Positions 1-7,600 of a stretch of DNA of 16,546 nt are shown piece after piece. Source of the DNA: JASJCL01 sp050291585 (GTDB lineage: Bacteria; Desulfobacterota; Desulfobacteria; Desulfobacterales; Desulfosarcinaceae); contig JBNKKA010000093.1 in assembly GCA_050291585.1 (NCBI GenBank), forward strand, positions 1 to 16,546, read 5' to 3'. The stretch's first letter is position 1; each line of letters opens with the position of its first letter. The notes beneath the pieces are model-generated. The model had not been told where the DNA came from. It saw only the letters and a program-made list of their open reading frames with translations, and ran no database searches. The position numbers and the translations under genes were made by a program.

Positions 1-577
1 TGAACATCATGATGCGGTTGGTTCGGATTCCCATGAGTTTGGCCGCCGCCACGTTCTGCTGGGTGGCCTGCATGGCTAAACCCATGCGGGTGGTGCGCAG
101 GAAGAGAAAGAGACCCACCATGAGCGCCAGGGCGACCCCCAAGGTGATCAGCTCCAGGCTGGAGATATAGACCTCTCCGAGGGCCACGCTGTCGTAGGGC
201 GAGATGGGAAAGGGCAAGGTCTTCTGATCGGCGCCGAATTTCCAGGAGACCAGCCCCAGAAGGACCATCTCCAGGCCGATGGTGATGACGATCATGGAGA
301 GAATGCTGGGGGTCTTGGCCCGCCTGAGCACGGCGAATTCGAGGAAGGCGCCCAGGAGAAAAGCCACCACCAGGGTGAGGGGGATCGCCACCGCCAGGGA
401 CAGACCGTAAGTGTCCAGGAGCATAAAGGCGAAGAAAGCGGTGACGAGGCTCATCTCCCCCTGGGCAAAATTAGGCACCTCGGAGGTCTTGTAGATCAGG
501 ACCATGGCCATGCCCATGAGGGCGTAGGAGCTGCCCACGGCGATCCCGCTAACCAGCATTTGCAGAAAATCTAACAT
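1..577 (-). CDS. livH: Branched-chain amino acid ABC transporter permease LivH (partial, C-terminus beyond window)
   Basis: Inner-membrane permease subunit of a Liv/HAAT-type ABC importer for branched-chain amino acids or related compounds; it should pair with LivM. The 192 visible codons start at ATG 577 and read MLDFLQMLVSGIAVGSSYAL, then a stretch with NFAQGEMSLV near residues 36-45, which matches the family signature around 'NFAhGe'. Several hydrophobic helices follow. Near residues 170-187 lies an 'AMQATQQNVAAAKLMGI' segment, typical of the cytoplasmic EAA-type loop that contacts the ATPase. The reading frame is open to base 1, so the C-terminal part is missing only because of the window edge. 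The start has a weak Shine-Dalgarno. It lies 91 bp downstream of livM on the same strand. LivM-before-LivH is the reverse of the usual order. Substrate cannot be told from sequence. Confidence 0.93.
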   Translation of the reverse strand, partial: MLDFLQMLVSGIAVGSSYALMGMAMVLIYKTSEVPNFAQGEMSLVTAFFAFMLLDTYGLSLAVAIPLTLVVAFLLGAFLEFAVLRRAKTPSILSMIVITIGLEMVLLGLVSWKFGADQKTLPFPISPYDSVALGEVYISSLELITLGVALALMVGLFLFLRTTRMGLAMQATQQNVAAAKLMGIRTNRIMMF

Positions 578-668
578 AGTTGAAGACCCGTGTGCCCGTC
601 AGCCGGTGAACCGGTTCTTGTTTTTACCGGCCGAATTGATGATAATGCGCGTCAACCCATCGACGGGC

Positions 669-1718
669 TTAAAACGGCCAGGTGCGCCAATAGATTTTGG
701 TCCGCAGCCATATGCCGTAAATTCCCAAAGGCTCGAAGAGCATGATGCCGATCATGATCAAACCGAATATGATGAACTGGATATTGGAGACCCCCGTAAT
801 GGAGAAGTAGCTCTGGGAGAGTTGGGTCAGCCACTCGCCTAAAAAGGGGATGTCCAATATATTGCGCAGCTGCAGATCGAGCCAGGAGAGCAGGGTGGCC
901 CCGGCGATGGCGCCCATGATGGAGCCCAGGCCGCCCACCACCACCATGGCCAGGAACATGATGCTCATCATCAGCGTGAAGATCTCCGGTTCGATGAAAC
1001 GTAAAACAAAGGCGTACATGCCCCCCCCAATGCCAGCGTAGAAGGCACTCACCGAAAAAGCCAAGGTCTTGTAGAGGAGCAGGTTGACCCCCATGGTTTC
1101 GGCGGCGATGTCAGCGTCACGGATGGCCACGAATGCCCGCCCCACCTTTGTTTTGGTGATGTTGCGGGCCACCAGGGTCAACAGAAAAGTGAGGGGTATG
1201 AGGAGATAGTAGAAATCCAGATCAGTGTCGAGGTGCCAGGGACCCATGGTCAACTCAGGCGTGTGTAGCCCCTCCCGCCCGCCGAAAATATCCATGCGCC
1301 CGATGATCTGGGTGATGGTCAGGCCGAATCCCAGGGTGGCGATGGAGAGGTAGGGTCCCTCCAGACGCAGGGCGGGCAGGCCCAAGAGAAAACCGAAGAG
1401 GGCGGCGATGAGGGCTGCGATGAGCAGGGCTGGCAGAAAAGGCAGGTGCAGCCGTGTCATCAGAATGATGGTGCCATAGGCACCGATAGCCACAAAGCCG
1501 GCGTGTCCCAGGGAGATTTGGCCCGTAAAGCCCACCAATAGGTTGAGGCCCAGAATAATAATAATATTGATGGCGATGTAGTTGGCCAGGTAGATGTAGT
1601 AATTCTTTACCACCAGAGGGAAGAGGGCCAGAACCAGGATGAGGAGGGTGAACCAGAAAATCACGGTTCCGGATGAAAAGAGCCTAACATCTTCATAGTA
1701 GTGCCGCTTCAGGTCCAT
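669..1718 (-). CDS. livM: Branched-chain amino acid ABC transporter permease LivM
   Basis: Second inner-membrane permease of the Liv/HAAT importer. The 349-residue protein has multiple hydrophobic helices and the LivM signature NLLVGFTGQISLGHAGFVAI near residues 58-77, followed by GLPALRLEGPYLSIATLGFG, a highly conserved LivM block. A DADIAAETMGVN segment marks the EAA-like loop expected to dock on LivF/LivG. Length is normal for the family. I chose ATG 1718 (MDLKRHYYEDV); an in-frame GTG at 1724 would add two residues, and neither has a strong Shine-Dalgarno. It is the first gene after the promoter at 1794-1822, and livH follows 91 bp on. The partner ATPases (livG, livF) and the binding protein are not in the window; they may lie beyond base 1. 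Confidence 0.94.
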   Translation of the reverse strand: MDLKRHYYEDVRLFSSGTVIFWFTLLILVLALFPLVVKNYYIYLANYIAINIIIILGLNLLVGFTGQISLGHAGFVAIGAYGTIILMTRLHLPFLPALLIAALIAALFGFLLGLPALRLEGPYLSIATLGFGLTITQIIGRMDIFGGREGLHTPELTMGPWHLDTDLDFYYLLIPLTFLLTLVARNITKTKVGRAFVAIRDADIAAETMGVNLLLYKTLAFSVSAFYAGIGGGMYAFVLRFIEPEIFTLMMSIMFLAMVVVGGLGSIMGAIAGATLLSWLDLQLRNILDIPFLGEWLTQLSQSYFSITGVSNIQFIIFGLIMIGIMLFEPLGIYGIWLRTKIYWRTWPF

Positions 1719-1793
1719 GGTCACCCATCTAAACGTATACGATTGCGGAGGAATTGAGGTAATCTACAGACTATGAACAATGTTTATTCTATG

Positions 1794-1822
1794 ATTATTT
1801 CTTGAATTTGTTATTATGTCAA
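1794..1822 (-). promoter_or_regulatory. Sigma70-type promoter of livM-livH
   Basis: On the minus strand there is a perfect -35 TTGACA (1822-1817), a 17-nt spacer and a -10 AATAAT (1799-1794; 5 of 6 to consensus) in an AT-rich setting. The predicted transcript start is about 1787, giving a ~65-70-nt leader before livM. This is the best promoter match I found in the window. An inverted repeat CCCTGC/GCAGGG at 1859-1864 and 1878-1883 lies about 40-60 bp upstream of the -35 and could be a regulator site, though that is speculative. Confidence 0.6.
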
Positions 1823-1963
1823 ATACCAAAACCGGTCAAGGGTTAAGATCGTCAGTTTCCCTGCCGCAGGTATCGAAGCAGGGGTCCGATTCTTCTGATT
1901 TCTTAATTTGCAATAATTGAAACTGGTTGCCATCGATTGGCCATAGTTTGAGGAGACCCACTA

Positions 1964-2698
1964 GTGACAAGATCCCCCTTTGCCCCTTTACCCCATGACC
2001 GCAGCTTCAAGGACTTGATGCCCGCCTTTGTGGGGCCCTATCTGATCTTCGTGGCAATTGCCAGCATTCCCTCCTCCTGGCTCCCGGCGGAGATCGGCCA
2101 GGTGGCCAAGTGCGTGTTTACGGCCGGCGCCCTGCTCTGGTACCGGCGCCGGTATCGCCTGGGGTCTTTCAATGCCTCCGTCGTTTTGGCGGCCTTGGCC
2201 TATCTGCCCTTTGCGTTGTTGGTGTGGATCGGCCCCCTTTATCTGCTTGCCGCCATTGGGATCGTGGACCTAAACGCCCTGGGCAGTGGCGCTGCCTCGA
2301 GCCCATTCTATTTCTGGTTGCGGATCTTCAATTCCGTGGTCCTGGTGGCCCTCTTTGAAGAACTTTTCACACGTGCTTATCTTCTCGGCTGGTTTCACCA
2401 GGCGGGCCGTCAGCGGAGTGAAAAGGGCATCGTCGACGCCCTCCTGGACAGCTTGGATGAAACACCGGAGATGATCACGCGCCTGCCCATCAGCGCTTTC
2501 AGCGTAATCCTGGCCACGCTGGTTTTTGCCGGCGGTCATCATCCCCATGAATATGTTTCGGCTATGCTTTACTTCGCACTGACCACCTGGCTCTATCATC
2601 GCAGTGGGAGCCTGTGGGCCTGCATCCTGGTGCATGCCTTCACCAACTTGTTGATCGCCATTCTGGCCCGTTATGGAGGGATGGGGTTTTTATGGTGA
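1964..2698 (+). CDS. CPBP/CAAX-type intramembrane glutamic protease (exosortase-associated-like)
   Basis: Predicted multi-pass membrane peptidase of the CPBP (Abi/CAAX prenyl protease 2) family, 244 residues. The three catalytic motifs are in order: EELFTR (E132, E133, R137), FAGGH (F188, H192) and HAFTN (H224, N228). Hydrophobic segments sit around 21-40, 73-100, 120-131, 178-190 and 200-234. The N-terminal layout, with a 'LLWYRRRYR' basic block at 57-65 ending the early helices, resembles the 'CAAX prenyl protease-related' proteins found with exosortase/PEP-CTERM systems; no exosortase is visible here. The start is GTG 1964, chosen because AGGAG lies at 1951-1955, eight bases upstream. It is divergent from livM and stands 114 bp before the next gene. 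Substrate unknown; bacterial homologues serve in peptide maturation, immunity to bacteriocins or sorting-linked processing. Confidence 0.85.
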   Translation: MTRSPFAPLPHDRSFKDLMPAFVGPYLIFVAIASIPSSWLPAEIGQVAKCVFTAGALLWYRRRYRLGSFNASVVLAALAYLPFALLVWIGPLYLLAAIGIVDLNALGSGAASSPFYFWLRIFNSVVLVALFEELFTRAYLLGWFHQAGRQRSEKGIVDALLDSLDETPEMITRLPISAFSVILATLVFAGGHHPHEYVSAMLYFALTTWLYHRSGSLWACILVHAFTNLLIAILARYGGMGFLW

Positions 2699-2739
2699 AA
2701 ACGGTTTCTCATCGGTAAGTTGGATCTGTGAGCACACCC

Positions 2740-2767
2740 TTGTAAGTTTTCAGAGAAGACCTATATT
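2740..2767 (+). promoter_or_regulatory. Candidate sigma70 promoter upstream of the ADP-ribosylglycohydrolase-like gene
   Basis: TTGTAA at 2740-2745 (4 of 6 to the -35 consensus), a 16-nt spacer, and TATATT at 2762-2767 (5 of 6 to the -10 consensus). It lies 45 bp before ATG 2813 in the otherwise empty gap after the CPBP gene, which shows no obvious terminator hairpin. Recognised by eye only. Confidence 0.4.
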
Positions 2768-2812
2768 CTCCTGAACTTATTAAATCATCGCTTTGGGTGA
2801 AGGAGGCCTTTT

Positions 2813-3721
2813 ATGAAGGAGAAAGCCACTGGTATGCTTTGGGCGGCATTTATTGCCGACGCTCTGGCGTTGGGAGTCCACTGGGTGTACAACACCCGGG
2901 TGATCGACAAGAAGTTCGGTCGACCGGAGAAATATGAGGTCCCCCTGACGAGCTATCACAAAGGCAAGGGCAAGGGCGACTTTACCCATTACGGCGACCA
3001 GACCCTCCTGCTGTTGGAGATTCTGCCCGCCATGCCCCGCTTTGAATTGCAGGGCTGGGCAGACAATTGGAAGACTTTTTTCGACACTTACACAGGCTAT
3101 TTCGACAAGGCCAGTAAAACCACTCTGGCGCGCCTGGGGGCGGGGGAGGGGCCGGAGACCTGTGGTTCAGATTCCGACGACCTGGCCGGTGCGGCCCGCA
3201 TAGCCCCACTGATCTATGCCTATGGCGATGCGCCGGATGCCCTCGATACGGCGGTCAGGGCGGCCACGGCCCTGACCCACAACAACACCCAGGTGATCGA
3301 GGCAGCCCTTTTCATCACCCGCGCCACCACCCGCATCCTGGCCGGGGCAGCACCCCTATCAGCCCTTGATGATACGCTGTCCGCCGATGATTATAGCGAA
3401 AGCTTGAACGCGGCTTTCGAGGATGGCGTCGCCAGTAAGGGGGGCGATACCCGCCAGGTGATCGCCGATTTCGGACAGATGTGCGCTGCGGAAGCGGCCC
3501 TGCCCGGGGTTTTTCACCTGGTGGCCAAGTATGAGTCGGATCTGACCGAAGCCCTCGTGCAAAACAACATGGCCGGTGGAGACAACGCCGCACGCGGGAT
3601 GCTGGTGGGTACTCTGTTGGGGGCTTATGCGGGCAGGGACGCCTTGCCCCAGGTGTGGGTGGACGGCCTCATGGCCAAGGCGCGTATCGAGGCCGCTCTG
3701 GCAAAGATCGATATGATCTAA
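2813..3721 (+). CDS. ADP-ribosylglycohydrolase (DraG/ARH-fold) family protein with degenerate metal site
   Basis: 302 residues, strong Shine-Dalgarno GAAGGAGG at 2799-2806. The fold is suggested by three blocks. An N-terminal helix reads GMLWAAFIADALALGVHW (7-24), where DraG/ARH proteins have a 'GxxxGDALG' segment. GDQTLLLLE (61-69) stands in the position of the 'TDDT' block. GGDNAARGMLVGTLLGA (255-271) matches the C-terminal 'GGDTDT..A...GA' block. True ARH enzymes use Asp/Thr residues in these blocks to hold two Mg2+ ions and cleave ADP-ribose from protein or small molecules. Here D62 and D257 remain, but the first block has ADALALG instead of GDALG, and the second Asp of the last block is Ala. 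Activity on ADP-ribose is therefore uncertain. The 3' end lies in an 18-bp tandem repeat that supplies the last residues and the stop codon. Confidence 0.75.
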   Translation: MKEKATGMLWAAFIADALALGVHWVYNTRVIDKKFGRPEKYEVPLTSYHKGKGKGDFTHYGDQTLLLLEILPAMPRFELQGWADNWKTFFDTYTGYFDKASKTTLARLGAGEGPETCGSDSDDLAGAARIAPLIYAYGDAPDALDTAVRAATALTHNNTQVIEAALFITRATTRILAGAAPLSALDDTLSADDYSESLNAAFEDGVASKGGDTRQVIADFGQMCAAEAALPGVFHLVAKYESDLTEALVQNNMAGGDNAARGMLVGTLLGAYAGRDALPQVWVDGLMAKARIEAALAKIDMI

Positions 3722-3757
3722 GAGATCGACGTGATCTAAAAGATCGATATGGTCTAA
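3704..3757 (+). repeat. Three tandem 18-bp palindromic repeats spanning a stop codon
   Basis: Three head-to-tail 18-bp copies: 3704-3721 AAGATCGATATGATCTAA, 3722-3739 GAGATCGACGTGATCTAA, 3740-3757 AAGATCGATATGGTCTAA. Copies differ from the first at three and one positions. Each has an internal dyad, AGATC-N5-GATCT (the third has one mismatch). Copy 1 encodes the last residues (KIDMI) and stop of the upstream gene, and because the unit is 18 bp each further copy repeats the frame and its TAA. The array lies between two convergent genes (stops at 3721 and 3793). Confidence 0.85.
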
Positions 3758-3792
3758 ATGATGGATCGCGGGGCTGCTACCAAGGGGGCGGG

Positions 3793-4326
3793 CTAATCTT
3801 CAGGGGTGGCTTCACTTTGAGTGGCTACCGCAATCAGCTCTCCGTTGTAATCTACCTGGCAGGCGCCACCATAATACCCAAACCACAGCACGGTCACTTC
3901 GGCTTCTTGGGGGGCCGTGAAGCGGCCTTCGATCACCAGGGTATCGCTGTCATAGGTAAAGACGCCGTTTTCAACGACCAGGTCGTTCACCATGGCCAGG
4001 TCGCTGTAGTCGAAGTCGCAACGATCATTGGTGGCGCGGCCGGAGTAGGTCACCTCGAAACTCTCCACGAGACCGCCATCGTTGGACACGCTGAAGTTCA
4101 TCTGGCTGGCGGTCCAGCTTCCCCCTTCGGGAACGATTCCTGTTTCCGCTGGTGGTTGACGGACCTCTTGGGAGCCATGGCTTACGCTGCCGCTTTCAGG
4201 AACATTGGAGTCAGCACCACAGGCGCACAGGAGGATAAGCATCAGTCCGATGGCCACTGTTTTGAATATGCTGTCAATAGTTTTGAATGTGTTGCCGGGT
4301 TTTATATTAAAATGTGTTTTTTGCAC
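3793..4326 (-). CDS. Predicted lipoprotein with a C-terminal beta-sandwich-like domain, function unknown
   Basis: About 177 residues from GTG 4326, chosen because AGGAG lies seven bases upstream and gives a shorter N-region; an in-frame ATG at 4368 would add 14 residues. The signal is TVAIGLMLILLCAC, with a lipobox L33-C34-A35-C36, so lipidation at C36 and export to the outer leaflet of the inner membrane or the outer membrane is predicted. A polar linker rich in Ser/Pro/Glu follows. The C-terminal ~100 residues show alternating strands with a 'GSWTASQMNFSVSNDGG' opening, a mid-domain Cys (DRCDFDY), 'VENGVFTYDSDTLVIEGRF' and a late Cys (GGACQVDY). This matches a common secreted beta-sandwich pattern ('G.W.G...i.F.V...g..i..f...' then 'GtF.s...A'), likely with one disulfide. 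It is convergent with the upstream glycohydrolase-like gene. No function is recognised. Confidence 0.75.
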   Translation of the reverse strand: MQKTHFNIKPGNTFKTIDSIFKTVAIGLMLILLCACGADSNVPESGSVSHGSQEVRQPPAETGIVPEGGSWTASQMNFSVSNDGGLVESFEVTYSGRATNDRCDFDYSDLAMVNDLVVENGVFTYDSDTLVIEGRFTAPQEAEVTVLWFGYYGGACQVDYNGELIAVATQSEATPED

Positions 4327-4398
4327 AGACAGGCTCCTGGGTTGAATTTCTCTGACAGCTTGACACATGGGAACCCTAAAGCAAAATTGAGGCCATCT

Positions 4399-4436
4399 AT
4401 ATGTTGTGTTCAGTTAATATGGTAAACACAATATAT
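4399..4436. promoter_or_regulatory. Operator-like dyad upstream of the lipoprotein gene
   Basis: Two 12-bp arms (4399-4410 and 4425-4436) pair with a single mismatch; the inner seven bases, TTGTGTT and AACACAA, are perfect. The loop is 14 bp. The element is AT-rich and centred about 90 bp upstream of the chosen lipoprotein start, where a weak minus-strand -35-like TTTACC lies inside it. A dimeric repressor or activator site is plausible; RNA hairpin is the alternative. Confidence 0.45.
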
Positions 4437-4453
4437 GGCGTTATGCGCTGACT

Positions 4454-4503
4454 TGCCCCTATCAATTCAATAGGCAAAGGGAAAAAGATTTCATATTGAT
4501 AGG
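4454..4503. repeat. Nested inverted repeats in the divergent lipoprotein/protease intergenic region
   Basis: CCTATCAAT at 4458-4466 is matched exactly by its reverse complement ATTGATAGG at 4495-4503. The same left arm can pair alternatively with ATAGG at 4470-4474, extending to TTGCC/GGCAA with a small bulge. These two mutually exclusive pairings sit in the ~320-bp AT-rich gap between two divergent genes. They could be operator half-sites or a leader structure; neither is established. Confidence 0.4.
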
Positions 4504-4537
4504 AAATCTACCTGTCAATTAAAGGTTTAGTGAAATC

Positions 4538-4566
4538 TTGCCAAGCGATCGGGGCTAGGGTATCGA
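4538..4566 (+). promoter_or_regulatory. Weak candidate promoter for the protease-barrel/cinA operon
   Basis: TTGCCA at 4538-4543 (5 of 6 to -35), a 17-nt spacer and TATCGA at 4561-4566 (3 of 6 to -10). It lies 82 bp before ATG 4649. The -10 match is poor, so this is only the best candidate seen in the gap. Confidence 0.22.
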
Positions 4567-4648
4567 ATATGAGCTTCGCAGCCCATCGCCCGACACTTCA
4601 GTGCGAGGCTGCATCATCAGAGTTCCTTCTGCTAGATTGAGGTCTTCC

Positions 4649-7600
4649 ATGCGCAATACCCCGTGCCCGGTGCCCCTGGCCGTCTGTTTGTTTTTCCTGC
4701 TCCTGCCGCTTTGCATTCCCACCCCTGCGGCCGGTGCCCTGCTTGCGGCCGGCGCCGACGTGCGCCGCACCCAGAGCGACCACTTCATCTATCTGTACGA
4801 GGCCGCCTTGGGGGCACAGGTCCCCCTCCTCCTGAAGCACTGCGAGGATGCCCGCGCGGCCTTGACGCCAGCGTTCAACTGGACGCCGCGCCAAAAGACC
4901 CTGGTGCTCTTCACCGACGCCATGGACCTGCACAACGGCATGGCGACGGTTTATCCGCGCCCTTTGATGGTATTTTTCGCCATGAGCGCCCACACGGCCA
5001 CCACCATCTTCGAGGGGGGCAACGACCTGCGCCGTACCGTCTTCCACGAGTATGCCCATATCCTCAGCATGGACGCCCAGTATGGCTTCGATGCCGCCCT
5101 GAGCCGTATCTTCGGCCGGGGTCTCAATATCGTCGGGGACCCCTTGAGCGCCATCCTCATGTACCTGGCGGCGCCTCCCGGGGCTCTGGCCCCGCGCTGG
5201 TACCAGGAGGGGCTGTCCATGTGGGTGGAGACCGAGTTTGTCGGGCCAGGGCGGGGGCGCAATTCGCGCACCGACATGCTCATGCGCATGGCCGTGGCCG
5301 ACGATCAGGTCCTGAGCCCTCCCTATTGGGACATCGGTTTGCCCGAATGGCCCTATGGCACGGCGGCCTATCTATACGGTCTCAAGGTGTTCGACCACAT
5401 CTTCGAGCGCTATGGCGTTGAAGGTGGAAGAACCAACGTCCCCGCCCAACTCAGCGATGATGTGGCCCACTCCTTTTTCTTCAATTTTAACAACCGCGCC
5501 TGGGCGCGCACCGAACACCGTTTCTCCGACCTGGCGATGGACGCCCTGACAGCGGAAAAAGAGCGCCAGGCGGTGCGCATCGCCACCCTCAAACAGCAAC
5601 CCATGACAGACCTCAAACGCCTGACACCCCCATCCCTGGTGACGGCCCAGCCCAAGTTCGGCCCCTTGGGCCAGCGCATCTACTTCACCGGCCGGGGTGA
5701 AGCGGGGCGCCGAACCCTCTACCTATACGACCTCCAGGCCCAGGCCCCAGTGAAACTGGATGGGGCGCGGGTCACCGACGCTTTGACTACCGACATGGCC
5801 ATGAGCGCCGACCGGCGCACCCTCTACTATACCCGCCTGGATATCCAGGGGCGTGATCGGGTGCGCAACGAGATCTATGCCTATGGATTGAGTGACCGTC
5901 GCCTGGAGCGCATCGCGGCCCACGGACGCTATCGCTATATCAGTGTGCATCCTGATGGGGTGCAAGTGGCCGCCGTCAGCGAACGCGCCGGGCGCAGCCT
6001 CTTGGTGACGGTACCCATGGCCGGCCTCGGCGACCCCAAGGCCGAGACAGTGCTGGCCACCGCCGCCGAGGGGGAGAGTTTCAGCCATCCCCAGTATAAT
6101 CCCCGGGGTGATGCGTTGGTATACGTGCGCACCGATACCAAGGGCGCCGAGTTGATCCAGTTGGATATGCACAGCAATGCCAGAAAATCGCTGCTCAGCT
6201 GGCCCTGCACCATCCTCTCGCCGACTTTCCATCCCAAAGTGCCTGCCATCGTTTTTTCCGCCGATCGTAATGGGGTGTTCAACCTCTATCGTCTGGATCT
6301 TACATCCGGCGCCCCTCCCCAAGCTTTGACCCACGCCCTGGGGGGCGTCTTCGAGCCCGACTTCTCTCCCGACGGTGATCGCCTGGCCGCCACGGCCTAC
6401 GATGCCGACGGTTATTACCTCACGGTCCTTGATCTTGGCGCGGTACCCACAGCCCCCCTGCCGGTCATCGCCCCCGACTGGCGCAGCCTGCCCCAGAATA
6501 TAGAAGTCAAGACCCGCCAGGAACAGACGCCTGCGCCGGAAGCTCCAACGGCCACGACCTACAACTCCTTTTCAGAGGTGGGTTTCGATGCCTGGTCTCC
6601 CTGGTTGACGGGTTCCAGCGAGGGCGTCATGGGGGGGCTTATTGCGGGGTTTTCGGACCCCGTCCAATATCAGAACCTGACGGTGGCTGCCGGCGTGGAA
6701 TCGGCCTATCTGGCGCCGGTGGCGGCAGCCCACTATGACTACAGCGGGTTTTATCCGGAGATCACCCTTCAGGCTGACACAACGCCGGTCTCCTATCCTG
6801 GCCTCATCCTCGACGAAGACGGCGATTATTACGATTATGGCGAACAGCGTCATCGTGTCGCCGCCGCCGTGACCCTGCCCTGGAACCGGGTGGACTTCCA
6901 GGCAGCGTTGAGCCTCGGTTATCAACTGGAGGAGCGCTACGCCATCGATGAGACCACCGACGACTTCGATGACGAGATACTTCTCACCCGCAACCTCAGC
7001 GAAGATCTTTCGTCCGCCCTCTGGGGGCGCCTGAGTTTCTTCAACGCCACGGCCTACGGGCGCAGCCATTCTGCGGAGGATGGGCGTTACCTCAGCGTGG
7101 TGGCAGAGCGGGCCGACAAGGCCCTGGGCAGCGAGATCGAGCGCACCCGCCTGCGGGCCGACTGGCGTGAATACCTGCCCCTGCCCTGGGGTTGGGAGAA
7201 CCACGTCATCAAGCTGGAGGCGGCCTATGGCCGTGGCTGGGGTGACGAGACCGCCCAGGGCGCCTTTGGGCTGGGGGGCCTGGGCTTCAGCCTGCTGTCC
7301 GATTCTCTGGGCGTGGATCGCAGCATCAGCCTGCGGGGCTACGAGAGCAACTACCAGGTGGGCGATGACGCCCTCAAACTGGGGCTGGCCTATCGCCTGC
7401 CCCTCTGGCGGCTCTACCGCAACATTAACGCCACCTCGCCCTTTTATTTCGAGCAGCTCTTCATAGAACTCTTTTACGAAGGCGGTCGGGTCCGGGACAG
7501 CACCATCAGCGCGGCCGACACCGACTGGCTCAACGCCGCCGGGGTGGAGGTCAACTTCTCCACAAAGCTGCTGCGTTTTTTACCCGTGGCGCCGGGGATC

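Noticed and set aside
3655..4425. 256-codon plus-strand frame across the repeat and the lipoprotein gene
   Set aside because: It begins inside the glycohydrolase-like gene in another frame, runs through the tandem repeat and antisense to a lipobox protein; the repeated Asp-Arg peptides merely translate the repeat.
5723..6334. 203-codon minus-strand frame within the protease-barrel gene
   Set aside because: Antisense shadow of the propeller domain; no ribosome site or recognisable motif.
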